Shown: positions 55,428-64,000, counted from the stretch's first letter. The stretch: DNA of 64,000 bases from Candidatus Melainabacteria bacterium (GCA_003242885.1 QKMZ01000001.1:1-64000), one strand, 5' to 3'. The notes: generated by a model not told the origin, from the letters alone. Numbers and translations are program-made.

Positions 55428-56746
55428 AGTACGATCACATAACTGAATTGATTGGCAACACGCCGTTGCTGAAAATTCCGGCGCATGTTCATGGTTTGAA
55501 GAACATCGATCTGTACGCGAAGATGGAAATGATGAACCCCTTCGGTTCTGTCAAAGACCGCATCGCTTGGGGCATCATCAAGGATGACATCGACGAGATT
55601 CAAGCCAAAGGCAAAACGATTTACGAAAATTCCAGCGGCAACACTGCAAAAGCATTGCAAGTAATTGCCAATATGCACGGCGTAAAAACACGTTTGATCA
55701 CGTATCTTGCCAAAGTCGATGGCGTAAAAGACATCGTTCGAATGTTAGGCGCTGACATCGAGGAAGTGCTTGGCGGCAGCGAGTGCTTCGATCCAAATGA
55801 TCCAAATGATCCGCAGTTTCTCATTGCAAAAATGGTGAAGGACGATCCGGAGAAAAACTATTTCCCGTCGCAATTCACTAATCCGAAAAATCCTGATGTG
55901 CATTACAAGACGACGGGCAAAGAAATCGTCGATGATTTGAAGGAGGTCGACTTCTTCTTTGGTGGGCTAGGAACGAGCGGTTCAACGCTTGGTGCTGCTC
56001 GCCGGATTCGCGATGAGGGTAATCCGGATCTCGTATCTGTAGGAGTTTGTGCCAGCAAGAACGATTTCATTCCAGGCATTCGCAGCCTTGATCAAATGTG
56101 GGAGTCCGGACTTTTCGTCAAAGAAAACTACAACGACTTTGTGTATGTTGATTCTGGTGAGTCTGTTGACGCGATGATGGATTTGATCCGGGGCGCCGGT
56201 TTGCTTTGTGGACCAACCAGCGGAGCCAGTTATCTGGGCGCTTTGCGCTATCTCCGGAAGATTGACGGCGAGTTGACCAAGAAGAAAAACGCAGTCTTTA
56301 TCGCTTGCGATCGCGTCGAGTGGTACACCGACTATATTCGTGAGCGTCGCCCGCAACTCTTTGGATTGAAGATGAAACCTGGCTCTTTACGCGCTTTTGA
56401 GTTTGATCCAACTGGCAGCAAAGAGAGATTCACCATTAAAGTGGACAAAGCTCAAACTTGGATCGATGACGAGAATCCGCTTATCATCGATGTTCGTGGC
56501 AATCTTGCTTACAAAATGACGACAATTCCTAACGCGATCAACATTCCATGGGAACTTTTTGAAACCATGATTGATGGTACCGATCCGTTTCCAAAAGATC
56601 GTCCGCTGTTGCTGGTATGTCCGGTCGGCGAGAAAACAGCGCGCTATGCTGCGTATCTGCAAACTCGCGGATACAGGTCGTTTAGCCTCGACGGGGGCAT
56701 ACTCGAGTGGCGCAATGCAAGCTGCCGCTTGGTGAAAGTTTCGTAG
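55424..56746 (+). CDS. Cysteine synthase-like PLP enzyme fused to rhodanese
   Basis: A 440-residue fusion. Residues 1-330 are a fold-type II beta-replacement enzyme: GNTPLLKI, the PLP Lys44 in NPFGSVKDRIAWG, SSGNTAKALQ for carboxylate binding and GGLGTSGSTLG for the PLP phosphate. Members use O-acetylserine, O-phosphoserine or similar and a thiol or amine. Residues about 345-440 are a rhodanese domain with active Cys399 in VCPVGEKTARYA, which could deliver persulfide sulfur directly to the synthase. The desulfurase three genes upstream is a likely sulfur source. It overlaps the decarboxylase gene by ATGA, so one pathway is likely. The exact product is unknown. Confidence 0.88.
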   Translation: MKYDHITELIGNTPLLKIPAHVHGLKNIDLYAKMEMMNPFGSVKDRIAWGIIKDDIDEIQAKGKTIYENSSGNTAKALQVIANMHGVKTRLITYLAKVDGVKDIVRMLGADIEEVLGGSECFDPNDPNDPQFLIAKMVKDDPEKNYFPSQFTNPKNPDVHYKTTGKEIVDDLKEVDFFFGGLGTSGSTLGAARRIRDEGNPDLVSVGVCASKNDFIPGIRSLDQMWESGLFVKENYNDFVYVDSGESVDAMMDLIRGAGLLCGPTSGASYLGALRYLRKIDGELTKKKNAVFIACDRVEWYTDYIRERRPQLFGLKMKPGSLRAFEFDPTGSKERFTIKVDKAQTWIDDENPLIIDVRGNLAYKMTTIPNAINIPWELFETMIDGTDPFPKDRPLLLVCPVGEKTARYAAYLQTRGYRSFSLDGGILEWRNASCRLVKVS

Positions 56747-56758
56747 AGCACTGATATT

Positions 56759-56788
56759 GCCCGGAGTGCAGGCTTCTAGCCTGCATCG
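56759..56788 (+). repeat. GGCCGGAGYGC palindromic repeat, intergenic copy
   Basis: Reads CCCGGAGTGCAGGCT, then TCT and AGCCTGCATCG. Compared with the 62187 copy the stem has changed a C-G pair to A-T on both arms, a compensatory change that keeps the hairpin. It lies 12 bases after the cysteine-synthase/rhodanese stop. Confidence 0.8.
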
Positions 56789-56845
56789 AAAAATCCGAAT
56801 GGCTTTTGGAGAGTGTCAAAAGATCAGAAAACTGTTTCCTTAGAA

Positions 56846-56871
56846 GCCGCAAAGATGGCGGCACTCCGGCC
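56846..56871 (-). repeat. GGCCGGAGYGC repeat with a different stem, inverted to its neighbour
   Basis: The minus strand reads GGCCGGAGTGCCGCC, then ATCTTT and GCGGC. The head matches the family but the stem sequence is a second type. With the copy at 56759 it forms an inverted pair 57 bases apart. The rest of 56872-57104 shows nothing else recognisable apart from the expected promoter of the WG-repeat gene. Confidence 0.75.
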
Positions 56872-57104
56872 TTGCAGTCATTTCTGCCGGACCTCTGAAC
56901 AACCCTTAGCAATGCGATATCGTGTAGTAAACTGTTGTGGTACTTGCGAAAGGTTTTAATGAGAAGAAACGCTGGATTGGGTTGTCATAAGAAGATCTGA
57001 GATCATTTTTCAGTCAAGAGGAAGCCTAACCTAAAGACAAGCGTTTACAGTAAGTACTTTCGAGTAGATAGGAGACTAAGCGTCTCTCAAAGGGTGTATT
57101 CAGA

Positions 57105-58172
57105 ATGAAAAAGTTAGCCGTTACTATGCAAATGTCGCTCGGGCTGCTCGCCGGGACATTGATGTCACTTGCCACGCTCACCGGCTGCGGACAGGCGACT
57201 GCTCCACAGCAGGCGGTTTCCGCCGGTTGGGGCTACATAGACACCACTGGTAACGTGGCAATCCCACCGCAATTCGAGGCTGCCATGCCTTTCTCGCAAG
57301 ACAGAGCGGGAGTACTCAAGGGGGGGCGCTGGGGCTTCATTGATAAGAAAGGCACGTTTGTCATCCCCGCACAGTACAACACGGTTGAGTCCTTCTCCGA
57401 AGGACGCGCCGCAGTGCAGGTTGGTGACAAGTGGGGCTTTATCGATTTGAACGGCCGCATGGCGGTACAACCCAACTGGGAAAACACACAACCATTCTCG
57501 GACGGTTGCGCACCTGTTCGCTATAACAAGCAATGGGGCTACGTCGGTAAAGAAGGCGAAACCATCATGCCCGCCAATGCCATGAACGTTAAGCCGATGA
57601 CCGAAGGTCGCGGCGCGGTTCAGATGATGTATGACGCCAAATGGAATCCCTGGGGATTCGTCAACGACAAGGGTGAGGTTGTTATCAAGCAACAGTACGC
57701 CAGCGTCGTGCCATTCAAAAACGGAATTGCCGAAGTCAAAGACGAGAAGGGCAAGACCGGTCTGCTCGACCGCGATGGCGTCATCATCTACAAAGATGAG
57801 ACCGAGTTGCCGTCACTCTATCACGATGGTCTGGCAATCACGTCTAACAGAGGAAAGCAAGGATTTGCCGATTCTAAGGGCAACATCGTGATCCCGACCG
57901 AGTACGACCAGGTCGAGAATTTTACTGAAGGCATAGCAATGGTCCGTCAGGACCTGCGCTGGGGCTACGTCAATAGCAAGGGTGAAGTTGTCGCGAAGAT
58001 GCAGTACGACAAAGCAACGCCTTTCAAAGAAGGTTTGGCGGCTGTGAAGCTGGCCGGTGGGCGCTGGGGCTATCTCAACACCAAAGGCAAATTGGCTATT
58101 GAGCCGATTTACGACGAAGCCCAGCCTTTCTCTGAAGGATTGGCAGCCGTAAAGCAAGAGCAAGCTAAGTAA
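57105..58172 (+). CDS. WG-repeat lipoprotein
   Basis: A 355-residue protein with a lipoprotein signal (LATLTGC). The rest is about eight WG (KWG-leptospira type) repeats of some 35-40 residues, each with a WGFIDKKG/WGYVNSKG core followed by an FSEGLAAV core, for example GRWGFIDKKGTFVIPAQYN. WG repeats form beta-structured surfaces thought to bind proteins or glycans outside the cytoplasm. It is separated by about 360 bases from the upstream operon and precedes the molybdenum hydroxylase genes. Confidence 0.92.
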   Translation: MKKLAVTMQMSLGLLAGTLMSLATLTGCGQATAPQQAVSAGWGYIDTTGNVAIPPQFEAAMPFSQDRAGVLKGGRWGFIDKKGTFVIPAQYNTVESFSEGRAAVQVGDKWGFIDLNGRMAVQPNWENTQPFSDGCAPVRYNKQWGYVGKEGETIMPANAMNVKPMTEGRGAVQMMYDAKWNPWGFVNDKGEVVIKQQYASVVPFKNGIAEVKDEKGKTGLLDRDGVIIYKDETELPSLYHDGLAITSNRGKQGFADSKGNIVIPTEYDQVENFTEGIAMVRQDLRWGYVNSKGEVVAKMQYDKATPFKEGLAAVKLAGGRWGYLNTKGKLAIEPIYDEAQPFSEGLAAVKQEQAK

Positions 58173-58376
58173 ATGCGCTAGTCCTGCTAATCTTTCTAAC
58201 CTTTCCAAGCTTTCTAATCCGGTTGTCCACAAACAACACTTCGAGCCTGGCAATTTCGATTTTGCCGGGCTTGTCGCTGAAATACGGTCGTCCTCGGGTT
58301 ATCATATCCAGAAGATATGTGCGTCGCCTCTGGGGCTTGGCGGCGAGGGTGGTCGGTATTTTGCCAGGGGAGCTGA

Positions 58377-59837
58377 ATGCGAGACTTTGTCCTTTTGTAC
58401 GTCAATGGCGTCGAACACCAGGTGAGTGGCGATGATGCGTTTTTGTCGCTGTCCGATTATTTGCGCTACTCACTGAATAAGTGCGGTACCAAAGTTGTCT
58501 GTGCAGAAGGGGATTGCGGCGCTTGTACAGTGTTTCTGGGGCGCCTGAACGCGCCGAAGAGTGGGATTGAGTACATCCCGGTCAACGCGTGCATCCAATA
58601 CATGTATCAGTTGGATTGCACTCACATCGTCACTGTCGAAGGTCTTAAGGTCGACGGCGACTTGAATAGAATTCAGCAGTCGATGGTTGATTGTCATGGC
58701 GCACAGTGCGGTTATTGTACGCCCGGCTTTATCGTCGCTATGTGCTCGTTGTTCGAACAGTGCGACAAGGGTGAGAAGTCCTGCAATGTCACCAGGCAGG
58801 AAGTCAGTGATGCGCTCACAGGCAATCTCTGCCGCTGCACAGGGTATGAGGCGATCATCAAAGCTGCGATGAGCGTCGATGAAAAAGAGTACAAGCGTTT
58901 GGATAATTTGTATCCGTCACAAACACTTATAAGCGCTTTCAAAAAGCACCATGACGAGCCGGTCTCTGTTAAGGGCGAAGAATCGGAGTTTTTCAAGCCA
59001 ACCGATGTGAAATCAGCGGTTGAGTATAAGAGTAATCACCCCGGTGTAGTCATCGTATCTGGTGGCACTGATGTTTGCGTCAACTTGAACAAAGGGCGCA
59101 TCGAGCCGAAAAACATTATGGTGCTCACGCATGTATCTGGGCTGGACGAACTCAAGACATCCGGCAATACTGTTGAGGTTGGGGCGCGAGTTTCGCTGCG
59201 CAAACTGGAAGAGTTTTTCCAAGAGACGTTGCCCGAGTTTCACCACATATTGTGGGTCTTTGGTTCTCCACAAATACGATACGCCGGAACATTAGCTGGT
59301 AACATCGCCAATGGATCGCCGATTGCTGATTCGCTGCCGTTCTTGTTTGTCTCCGGCGCCGAAGTTGAAGTGGCGGGCCTGAAGGGCGACCGTCGTATCA
59401 AGGTCAATCAGCTTTATAGCGGCTATCGCAAAATGGTTTTGACTGACGATGAAATTATCGTCAAGATTCACATTCCGCTGCCCGCTAAGTCGACGAAGCT
59501 GAAGCTGTACAAAGTGTCGAAACGCGAGCATTTGGATATTTCCAGCTTCACGGCTGCGATAAGTTTAGAACGTGATGGCGACAAAATTTCCAACGCTCAA
59601 GTTGCATATGGTGGCGTTGCTGCTGTGGTTTTGAAACTGTCCAAGACTGAAGAATTTCTCAATGGCAAGCCATTCTCGCTTGACACATTCCGTGGAGCCG
59701 GTGAAGTTGCGATGAAGGAAATTATGCCGATTAGCGATGTTCGCGGGTCGAAAGACTATCGTTTGCAGCTTGCAGCCAACATCATGGAAAAGTTTTACTT
59801 CGAAACAGCTGATGAGAAGGAGCTTGTATGTCCGTAG
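58377..59837 (+). CDS. xdhA: Xanthine dehydrogenase-type small subunit (2Fe-2S + FAD)
   Basis: A 486-residue subunit of a molybdenum hydroxylase. The N-terminal ferredoxin-like cluster is CAEGDCGACTVF with a later Cys; the second cluster domain has CGYCTPGF and GNLCRCTGY. The FAD domain (about 190-480) shows VIVSGGTDVCVNLN and RYAGTLAGNIANGSPIADSLP. This is the domain order of bacterial XdhA. Electrons pass from molybdenum through iron-sulfur to FAD and NAD. GGGGAG precedes the ATG. The gene overlaps the large-subunit gene by 10 bases. Confidence 0.94.
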   Translation: MRDFVLLYVNGVEHQVSGDDAFLSLSDYLRYSLNKCGTKVVCAEGDCGACTVFLGRLNAPKSGIEYIPVNACIQYMYQLDCTHIVTVEGLKVDGDLNRIQQSMVDCHGAQCGYCTPGFIVAMCSLFEQCDKGEKSCNVTRQEVSDALTGNLCRCTGYEAIIKAAMSVDEKEYKRLDNLYPSQTLISAFKKHHDEPVSVKGEESEFFKPTDVKSAVEYKSNHPGVVIVSGGTDVCVNLNKGRIEPKNIMVLTHVSGLDELKTSGNTVEVGARVSLRKLEEFFQETLPEFHHILWVFGSPQIRYAGTLAGNIANGSPIADSLPFLFVSGAEVEVAGLKGDRRIKVNQLYSGYRKMVLTDDEIIVKIHIPLPAKSTKLKLYKVSKREHLDISSFTAAISLERDGDKISNAQVAYGGVAAVVLKLSKTEEFLNGKPFSLDTFRGAGEVAMKEIMPISDVRGSKDYRLQLAANIMEKFYFETADEKELVCP

Positions 59838-62185
59838 TCGGGAAAGACATGCCGCACGATTCAGCCGTTGGACACGTCAGCGGTGAGTCGATTTATATCG
59901 ACGACATGCCGTCTGCGAAGAATGAATTGCTCGTCGACTTCGTTGGCAGTCCGGTCGCATGCGGGCACATCAAGTCTGTGGATTACAGCGAGGCGCTGAA
60001 GATTAAGGGCGTCGTCGCTTGCTATACCTACAAAGATCTGCCTGGCATCAATAAATTTGGTCCGATTATTCAGGACGAAGTTTTGCTCTGCGAAGACCAT
60101 TCTTCATTCATCGGCGAACCGATTGTTGTAATTGCTGCAGAGACGCGCAAAGCTTTGGCGAAAGCAAAGAAAGCTGTCAAGCTCGTTGTCGAAGAGCTAG
60201 AGCCAGCTTTGAGCATTGATGCCGCAATCAAGAAACAAGACTTTTTGGATAAAACATATCGAATCGCCCGCGGCGATGCCGAGCGTGTGCTGAAAGAAGC
60301 GAAGCACAAATTGGAAGGAACTTGCATCATCGGTGGGCAAGAACACTTCTATTTGGAATCGCAAGCGGCGCTCGTGGTGCCGGGCGAGTACGATCAATTG
60401 GTGGTTCATTCATCGACGCAACACCCAAGTGAAATTCAACAAGTGTTGGCGAAAGTTTTGGGATTGCAACAAAACCAGGTAGTAGTAGTAACCAAACGCA
60501 TGGGTGGCGGCTTCGGGGGAAAAGAATCGCAAGCCACGCATCCGGCGGGTATGGCTGCGCTTGTTGCGTTGAAGACGAAGCGTCCTGCGCGCATTATCTA
60601 CACAAAAGATGATGACATGAAATTTACCGGTAAGCGTCATCCTTTCCAAAATAACTTTCAAGTCGCCTTTGACGATAATGGTCGAATACTTGCATTGAAA
60701 GCGCATCTTTACGCAGATGGTGGAGCAGCCGCTGATCTTTCGACAGCAGTGCTCGGGCGCGCGATCACCCACATCGACAACGCGTATTACATTGAGCATG
60801 CTGATGTTGTCGGTCAAATCTGCAAGACGAATTATCCGCCAACCACCGCTTTTCGTGGATTTGGTGGACCGCAAGGCGTGGCGACAATCGAAAGCATCGT
60901 TCAAGACATTGCTGCATATCTGAAGAAAGATCCGCTCGATGTGCGCCTTGCGAATCTGTATGGAACAACCGAGCGCAACACGACGCACTATGGTCAGTTG
61001 CTGAAGCACAATACTCTGCCTCAATTGTTTGAGGAAGTGGTGGGAAGTTCTGACTACAGAAATCGCCGCAAACTCGTCGATAAGTTCAATTCCGAATCGA
61101 GAACACATCTGAAGGGGCTCGCTCTTACGCCTGTAAAATTCGGTATTTCGTTTACGAACACTATGCTCAACCAAGCCAACGCGCTCGTGAATATCTATCT
61201 CGATGGCACTATTCAAGTTTCCACCGGCGCCACCGAAATGGGTCAGGGCGTCAACACCAACATCAAAATGCTGGTCGCGGACGAATTTTCCATCGACCCG
61301 AAATGCGTGATTGTGATGACGACTTCCACGGAGAAGAACAACAACACGTCAGCGACAGCGGCATCATCAGCGACAGACTTGAATGGAAGCGCGGCGGTAA
61401 ACGCATGCCAGAAGATCAAAAGATCTATGGCGGAAGTGGCGGCGCGACATTTCGATCGGGTCGAAACCGGCATTGGCGCGTTCCCGGACAGAATTGTTTT
61501 CGCCGACGGACATATTTATGATGAGCGCAGACCACACAATAAATTGAAGTGGCAAGAGCTTGTTGCCATGTCCTATCGCGAACGAGTGAGTCTTGGCGAA
61601 CGTGGATATTACGCGACGCAAGGAATTGGCTTTGATTGGAGCAAAGGTCAAGGCTCGCCTTTCCTGTACTTCACGTGTGGCTGCTGCGTTGCCGAAGTGG
61701 TGATCGATCGATTCACCGGCCAAATGAAAGTCGAACGAGTCGACATTCTTATGGATATCGGCAAGTCAATCAATCCCGGCATCAACCGCGGACAGGTGGT
61801 TGGCGGATTTGTTCAAGGAATGGGTTGGGTCACCAACGAAGAGTTGAAGTATTCTGACAAGGGTGCGCTCCTCTCGTACTCGCCTACTACTTATAAAATT
61901 CCGAACATCCAAGATATTCCAGCGGCGTTGCACTGTAATTTCATCGACAATCCCAACAACACAGTCAACGTGCGTGGCAGCAAAGCCGTTGGTGAACCGC
62001 CTCTGCTCTTGGGACTTGCGGTATGGGCTGCTGTTAAAGATGCACTTGTTTATGCTGGGAAGGGTCAGGTTCCAAAGTTGAATTTGCCTGCAACAGGTGA
62101 AGAAATTTTGATGCGTTTGACGGAACTCAAAAAGACAACGCTGGCTGTGAAGAGTAAAGGCAAAGAGCCAGCCAAGATCAGCTAA
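59828..62185 (+). CDS. xdhB: Xanthine dehydrogenase-type molybdenum-binding subunit
   Basis: A 785-residue catalytic subunit that carries the molybdopterin cofactor. Typical segments are GGQEHFYLE, RMGGGFGGKESQ, TAFRGFGGPQG, GATEMGQGVNTN and the catalytic-Glu region KAVGEPPLLLG near the end. Length and order match XdhB of bacterial xanthine dehydrogenases, but related purine or aldehyde hydroxylases look similar. No XdhC, the factor that inserts the sulfurated cofactor, is in the window. The NifS-like enzyme nearby could supply the cofactor sulfur (inference). Confidence 0.94.
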   Translation: MSVVGKDMPHDSAVGHVSGESIYIDDMPSAKNELLVDFVGSPVACGHIKSVDYSEALKIKGVVACYTYKDLPGINKFGPIIQDEVLLCEDHSSFIGEPIVVIAAETRKALAKAKKAVKLVVEELEPALSIDAAIKKQDFLDKTYRIARGDAERVLKEAKHKLEGTCIIGGQEHFYLESQAALVVPGEYDQLVVHSSTQHPSEIQQVLAKVLGLQQNQVVVVTKRMGGGFGGKESQATHPAGMAALVALKTKRPARIIYTKDDDMKFTGKRHPFQNNFQVAFDDNGRILALKAHLYADGGAAADLSTAVLGRAITHIDNAYYIEHADVVGQICKTNYPPTTAFRGFGGPQGVATIESIVQDIAAYLKKDPLDVRLANLYGTTERNTTHYGQLLKHNTLPQLFEEVVGSSDYRNRRKLVDKFNSESRTHLKGLALTPVKFGISFTNTMLNQANALVNIYLDGTIQVSTGATEMGQGVNTNIKMLVADEFSIDPKCVIVMTTSTEKNNNTSATAASSATDLNGSAAVNACQKIKRSMAEVAARHFDRVETGIGAFPDRIVFADGHIYDERRPHNKLKWQELVAMSYRERVSLGERGYYATQGIGFDWSKGQGSPFLYFTCGCCVAEVVIDRFTGQMKVERVDILMDIGKSINPGINRGQVVGGFVQGMGWVTNEELKYSDKGALLSYSPTTYKIPNIQDIPAALHCNFIDNPNNTVNVRGSKAVGEPPLLLGLAVWAAVKDALVYAGKGQVPKLNLPATGEEILMRLTELKKTTLAVKSKGKEPAKIS

Positions 62186-62186
62186 T

Positions 62187-62217
62187 GGCCGGAGCGCCGG
62201 CTTCCAGCCGGCACCGG
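62187..62217 (+). repeat. GGCCGGAGYGC palindromic repeat, intergenic copy
   Basis: Begins one base after the TAA of the molybdenum subunit gene. It has head GGCCGGAGCGC, stem GCCGGCT / AGCCGGC, and shares 27 identical bases with the in-gene copy at 53881 in the opposite orientation. Confidence 0.85.
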
Positions 62218-62238
62218 AAATTGCCCTGGTGATCGTTC

Positions 62239-63327
62239 TTACCTAAGTGCGTGTTTTTCGAAAAAGTTCCATATCGCGACGTTGCCGTTGAAGTCGCGAC
62301 ACACGGGTCCGATGATAGTTTTTGGAAGGTACTGCTGTCCATCAGGCCAGGTGTGCCCGCCGCCTTTGATTTCATAGAGTACTACTTCGTTAATGCTATC
62401 GGGCGCACCATACTGTTCAACAATCACACGCGAATTATCTCTCGGATCTGTGTCCGGTAGTTCTGAACAGTTTGGTCGGGCATTGTTTTTGTTTTTTGCC
62501 AGCCAGAATTTTAGCGACTGCCGTCCAGGAATCACTTCGCCTCTGCCTTTCCGCAAGATCTTTCCGCCAACTTTGCCGCCATCCCATGGGACAAGCGTAT
62601 CTTTGGTGCCCAACAGCATCATGATCGGAACCGGCGTGACGTTGAGATCAAGGAATGATTTGGAAACAGATGCCGCTACCGATGCGACCGCCGCAATTTT
62701 GTCGGGCAACTTGATTGCCAAATATTGGCTAAAGAAGCCACCGTTCGAAATGCCGGTTGCATAAACACGCCTTGAATCGATGAGTTTTTCTGCGTTCAGA
62801 GCATCAATCAGTTTGGAAATGAAGCCGACGTCGTCGTAGTTTGTTTTCGACAAATCAGGCCTCCCGTCATTCCAATGTTTGTCGATGGCATCTGGATAGA
62901 CGACGATAAAACCTTTCTCGTCAGCCAGTTTTGCAAGCCCGCCCGCGCAACGGTCAGTTCCCTCAGCATTGCCTCCGCCGCCGTGGAACGCTAACACAAG
63001 CGGCGCAGGCAACAATGCTGAATCAGGTTTGTAAATGTAGTATCGACGTTTGACACCGTCGATTGTGAGCTCGCGAAGCTGTGGTTTGCCTTCTCCGGAC
63101 CAACCTCTTTCTATATATGGACGTCGCATCATTGCGAAATTTCGTGCGTTGCCGTTTGGCAGTTGACCATTCTGTGCCTCCCCTTGGCGAAACCTCAAGC
63201 CGCGCCCGAAGCGCGCGCCATAGGGAGTTTCTTGAGCTTGTACAAAGGGCGCTAGGGCAAGGCAAGCAAACACGGCTGGAGTCACTGACAAAAACGCTCG
63301 TCTTGCCCATCTACTCATTTTGGTCAT
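62239..63327 (-). CDS. Secreted esterase of the PHB-depolymerase/LpqC type
   Basis: About 362 residues from the ATG at 63327 (MTKMSRWARR), which has GAGG just upstream; the frame extends to 63447. The twin-Arg-like start and a hydrophobic stretch ending PFVQAQE give an export signal. The alpha/beta hydrolase core has the oxyanion loop AFHGGGGNAEG, nucleophile Ser in ATGISNGGF, Asp in LLGTKDTLVPWDG and His in GGGHTWPDG. The family includes polyhydroxybutyrate depolymerases and feruloyl esterases; the substrate is not fixed. Confidence 0.87.
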   Translation of the reverse strand: MTKMSRWARRAFLSVTPAVFACLALAPFVQAQETPYGARFGRGLRFRQGEAQNGQLPNGNARNFAMMRRPYIERGWSGEGKPQLRELTIDGVKRRYYIYKPDSALLPAPLVLAFHGGGGNAEGTDRCAGGLAKLADEKGFIVVYPDAIDKHWNDGRPDLSKTNYDDVGFISKLIDALNAEKLIDSRRVYATGISNGGFFSQYLAIKLPDKIAAVASVAASVSKSFLDLNVTPVPIMMLLGTKDTLVPWDGGKVGGKILRKGRGEVIPGRQSLKFWLAKNKNNARPNCSELPDTDPRDNSRVIVEQYGAPDSINEVVLYEIKGGGHTWPDGQQYLPKTIIGPVCRDFNGNVAIWNFFEKHALR

Positions 63328-63472
63328 TAACCTCGAGTCCGCCCTCGTACAGATTCCAATACCCGCTGAGTATGGAAAAGTTTCGGTTAGTCCTTCGATG
63401 GTGTAAGAATGAATTAGCGAGGTTAATGTATGGATTGCTGTATCCAATTTGCAGCTAGGTTAGGATTTGCTG

Positions 63473-64000
63473 ATGTTTAGACTACCGCACAATTTGCCTA
63501 CAATTGAAGATTGGCTTGCGCTCAAGGGTTGGTCTCGTACTCCAAATGTGACGGAAGGCACGCATGGCGAGTATTTCTGGGTTCGATGTGAAAGTGCCTG
63601 GTTTGGAAGCGCACTCTCAACCACCTTGTTCATGCCCACTGAGTTTCGCGTCTTGGTCACGTACTGGGATGGGAACGGCGCTGACTTTTACAGGAATGAA
63701 CCTGGTTGGAAAGCCATTGGAGACTATGCTTTAGGGCCACCCCTAAAGTATTTGCCTGAATTGAACTTTGGTGCGCAAAGCGCTGCGATGTTAATCCCAC
63801 ACACTGTACCGGAGTCGCAATTGGAGGATTTGCTTGTTGGATTTGATGATTTTCAGCCTTATCGTGAGGAGACTGCTCCATTTTGGAACGTAGTAGATCG
63901 TATAAAACCGATTTGCTATTTTTCTGATCTGGATGAAGGAATTTTTGTCGCACAAGGCAAAGAACTGTACGAGTTGGGGTTCAATGAAAGTTTGGTCGCT
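63473..64000 (+). CDS. Hypothetical protein, 3' partial
   Basis: An open frame of 176 codons from an ATG at 63473, with AGGA at good spacing, runs into the right window edge. It begins MFRLPHNLPTIEDWLALKGW and continues with WFGSALSTTLFMPTEFRVL and LEDLLVGFDDFQPY. There is no signal peptide and no recognised domain. Codon use looks like real coding sequence. The end lies outside the window. Confidence 0.7.
   Translation, partial: MFRLPHNLPTIEDWLALKGWSRTPNVTEGTHGEYFWVRCESAWFGSALSTTLFMPTEFRVLVTYWDGNGADFYRNEPGWKAIGDYALGPPLKYLPELNFGAQSAAMLIPHTVPESQLEDLLVGFDDFQPYREETAPFWNVVDRIKPICYFSDLDEGIFVAQGKELYELGFNESLVA

Noticed and set aside
1..64000. tRNA, rRNA and other structural RNA genes
   Set aside because: I looked for T-loop words such as GGTTCGAATCC and known RNA landmarks by eye on both strands and saw none; a covariance-model scan would settle it.

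Overview
The window looks like a stretch of chromosome from a Gram-negative-type bacterium with roughly balanced base composition. The protein style (a TonB-like energy transducer, lipobox lipoproteins, many secreted low-complexity proteins, TPR and MshEN repeat proteins, a very long multi-repeat protein, a thioredoxin-like [2Fe-2S] ferredoxin of a type common in Cyanobacteria) fits a large-genome, non-photosynthetic relative of Cyanobacteria (Vampirovibrionia / Obscuribacterales type). That placement is inference from gene style: no rRNA or marker phylogeny could be run, and I saw no tRNA or rRNA genes.

Layout. 1-870: right end of an IS3-family insertion sequence. 929-9363: a mixed, mostly leftward block with a membrane protein, a nicotianamine-synthase-like enzyme, a small [2Fe-2S] ferredoxin, a degenerate MurF-like protein, a DCC-family protein that lost its CxxC, an orphan Flp-like pilin, an HtpX-type protease and a PCYCGC-type lipoprotein. 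9549-13544: mnmG, an NTF2-like protein and a TPR protein. 13870-20290: leftward signalling/transport block (histidine kinase, coiled-coil protein, two OmpR-type regulators, then a SulP transporter and a double UspA protein). 20473-34732: envelope region with secreted basic, Asn/Trp-rich and glycine-zipper proteins, a 1146-residue MshEN/TPR protein, a LysM protein, a persulfide-dioxygenase/rhodanese fusion, a TonB-like protein and an NlpC/P60-like protein. 34965-38654: MocR regulator plus alkylation repair (Ada-AlkA fusion and Ogt). 38730-48533: an EF-hand calpain-like protease divergent from a 1904-residue protein with a possible ADP-ribosyltransferase end, followed by a two-domain thioredoxin-like protein. 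49496-51247: DHH phosphoesterase and a secreted Gly/Pro-rich protein.

51622-56746 is the most intriguing unit: four translationally coupled genes (NifS-like cysteine desulfurase, CooC-like P-loop ATPase with a C-x-H-x-H in place of the CxC nickel motif, a group IV PLP decarboxylase, and a cysteine-synthase/rhodanese fusion). They are followed by a WG-repeat lipoprotein and a two-subunit molybdenum hydroxylase (XdhAB-like, 58377-62185). Together they suggest a sulfur/metal-cofactor pathway I cannot name. The same region carries a family of palindromic repeats with head GGCCGGAGYGC, two copies of which lie in frame inside the decarboxylase gene. The window ends with an esterase and a gene cut by the right edge.
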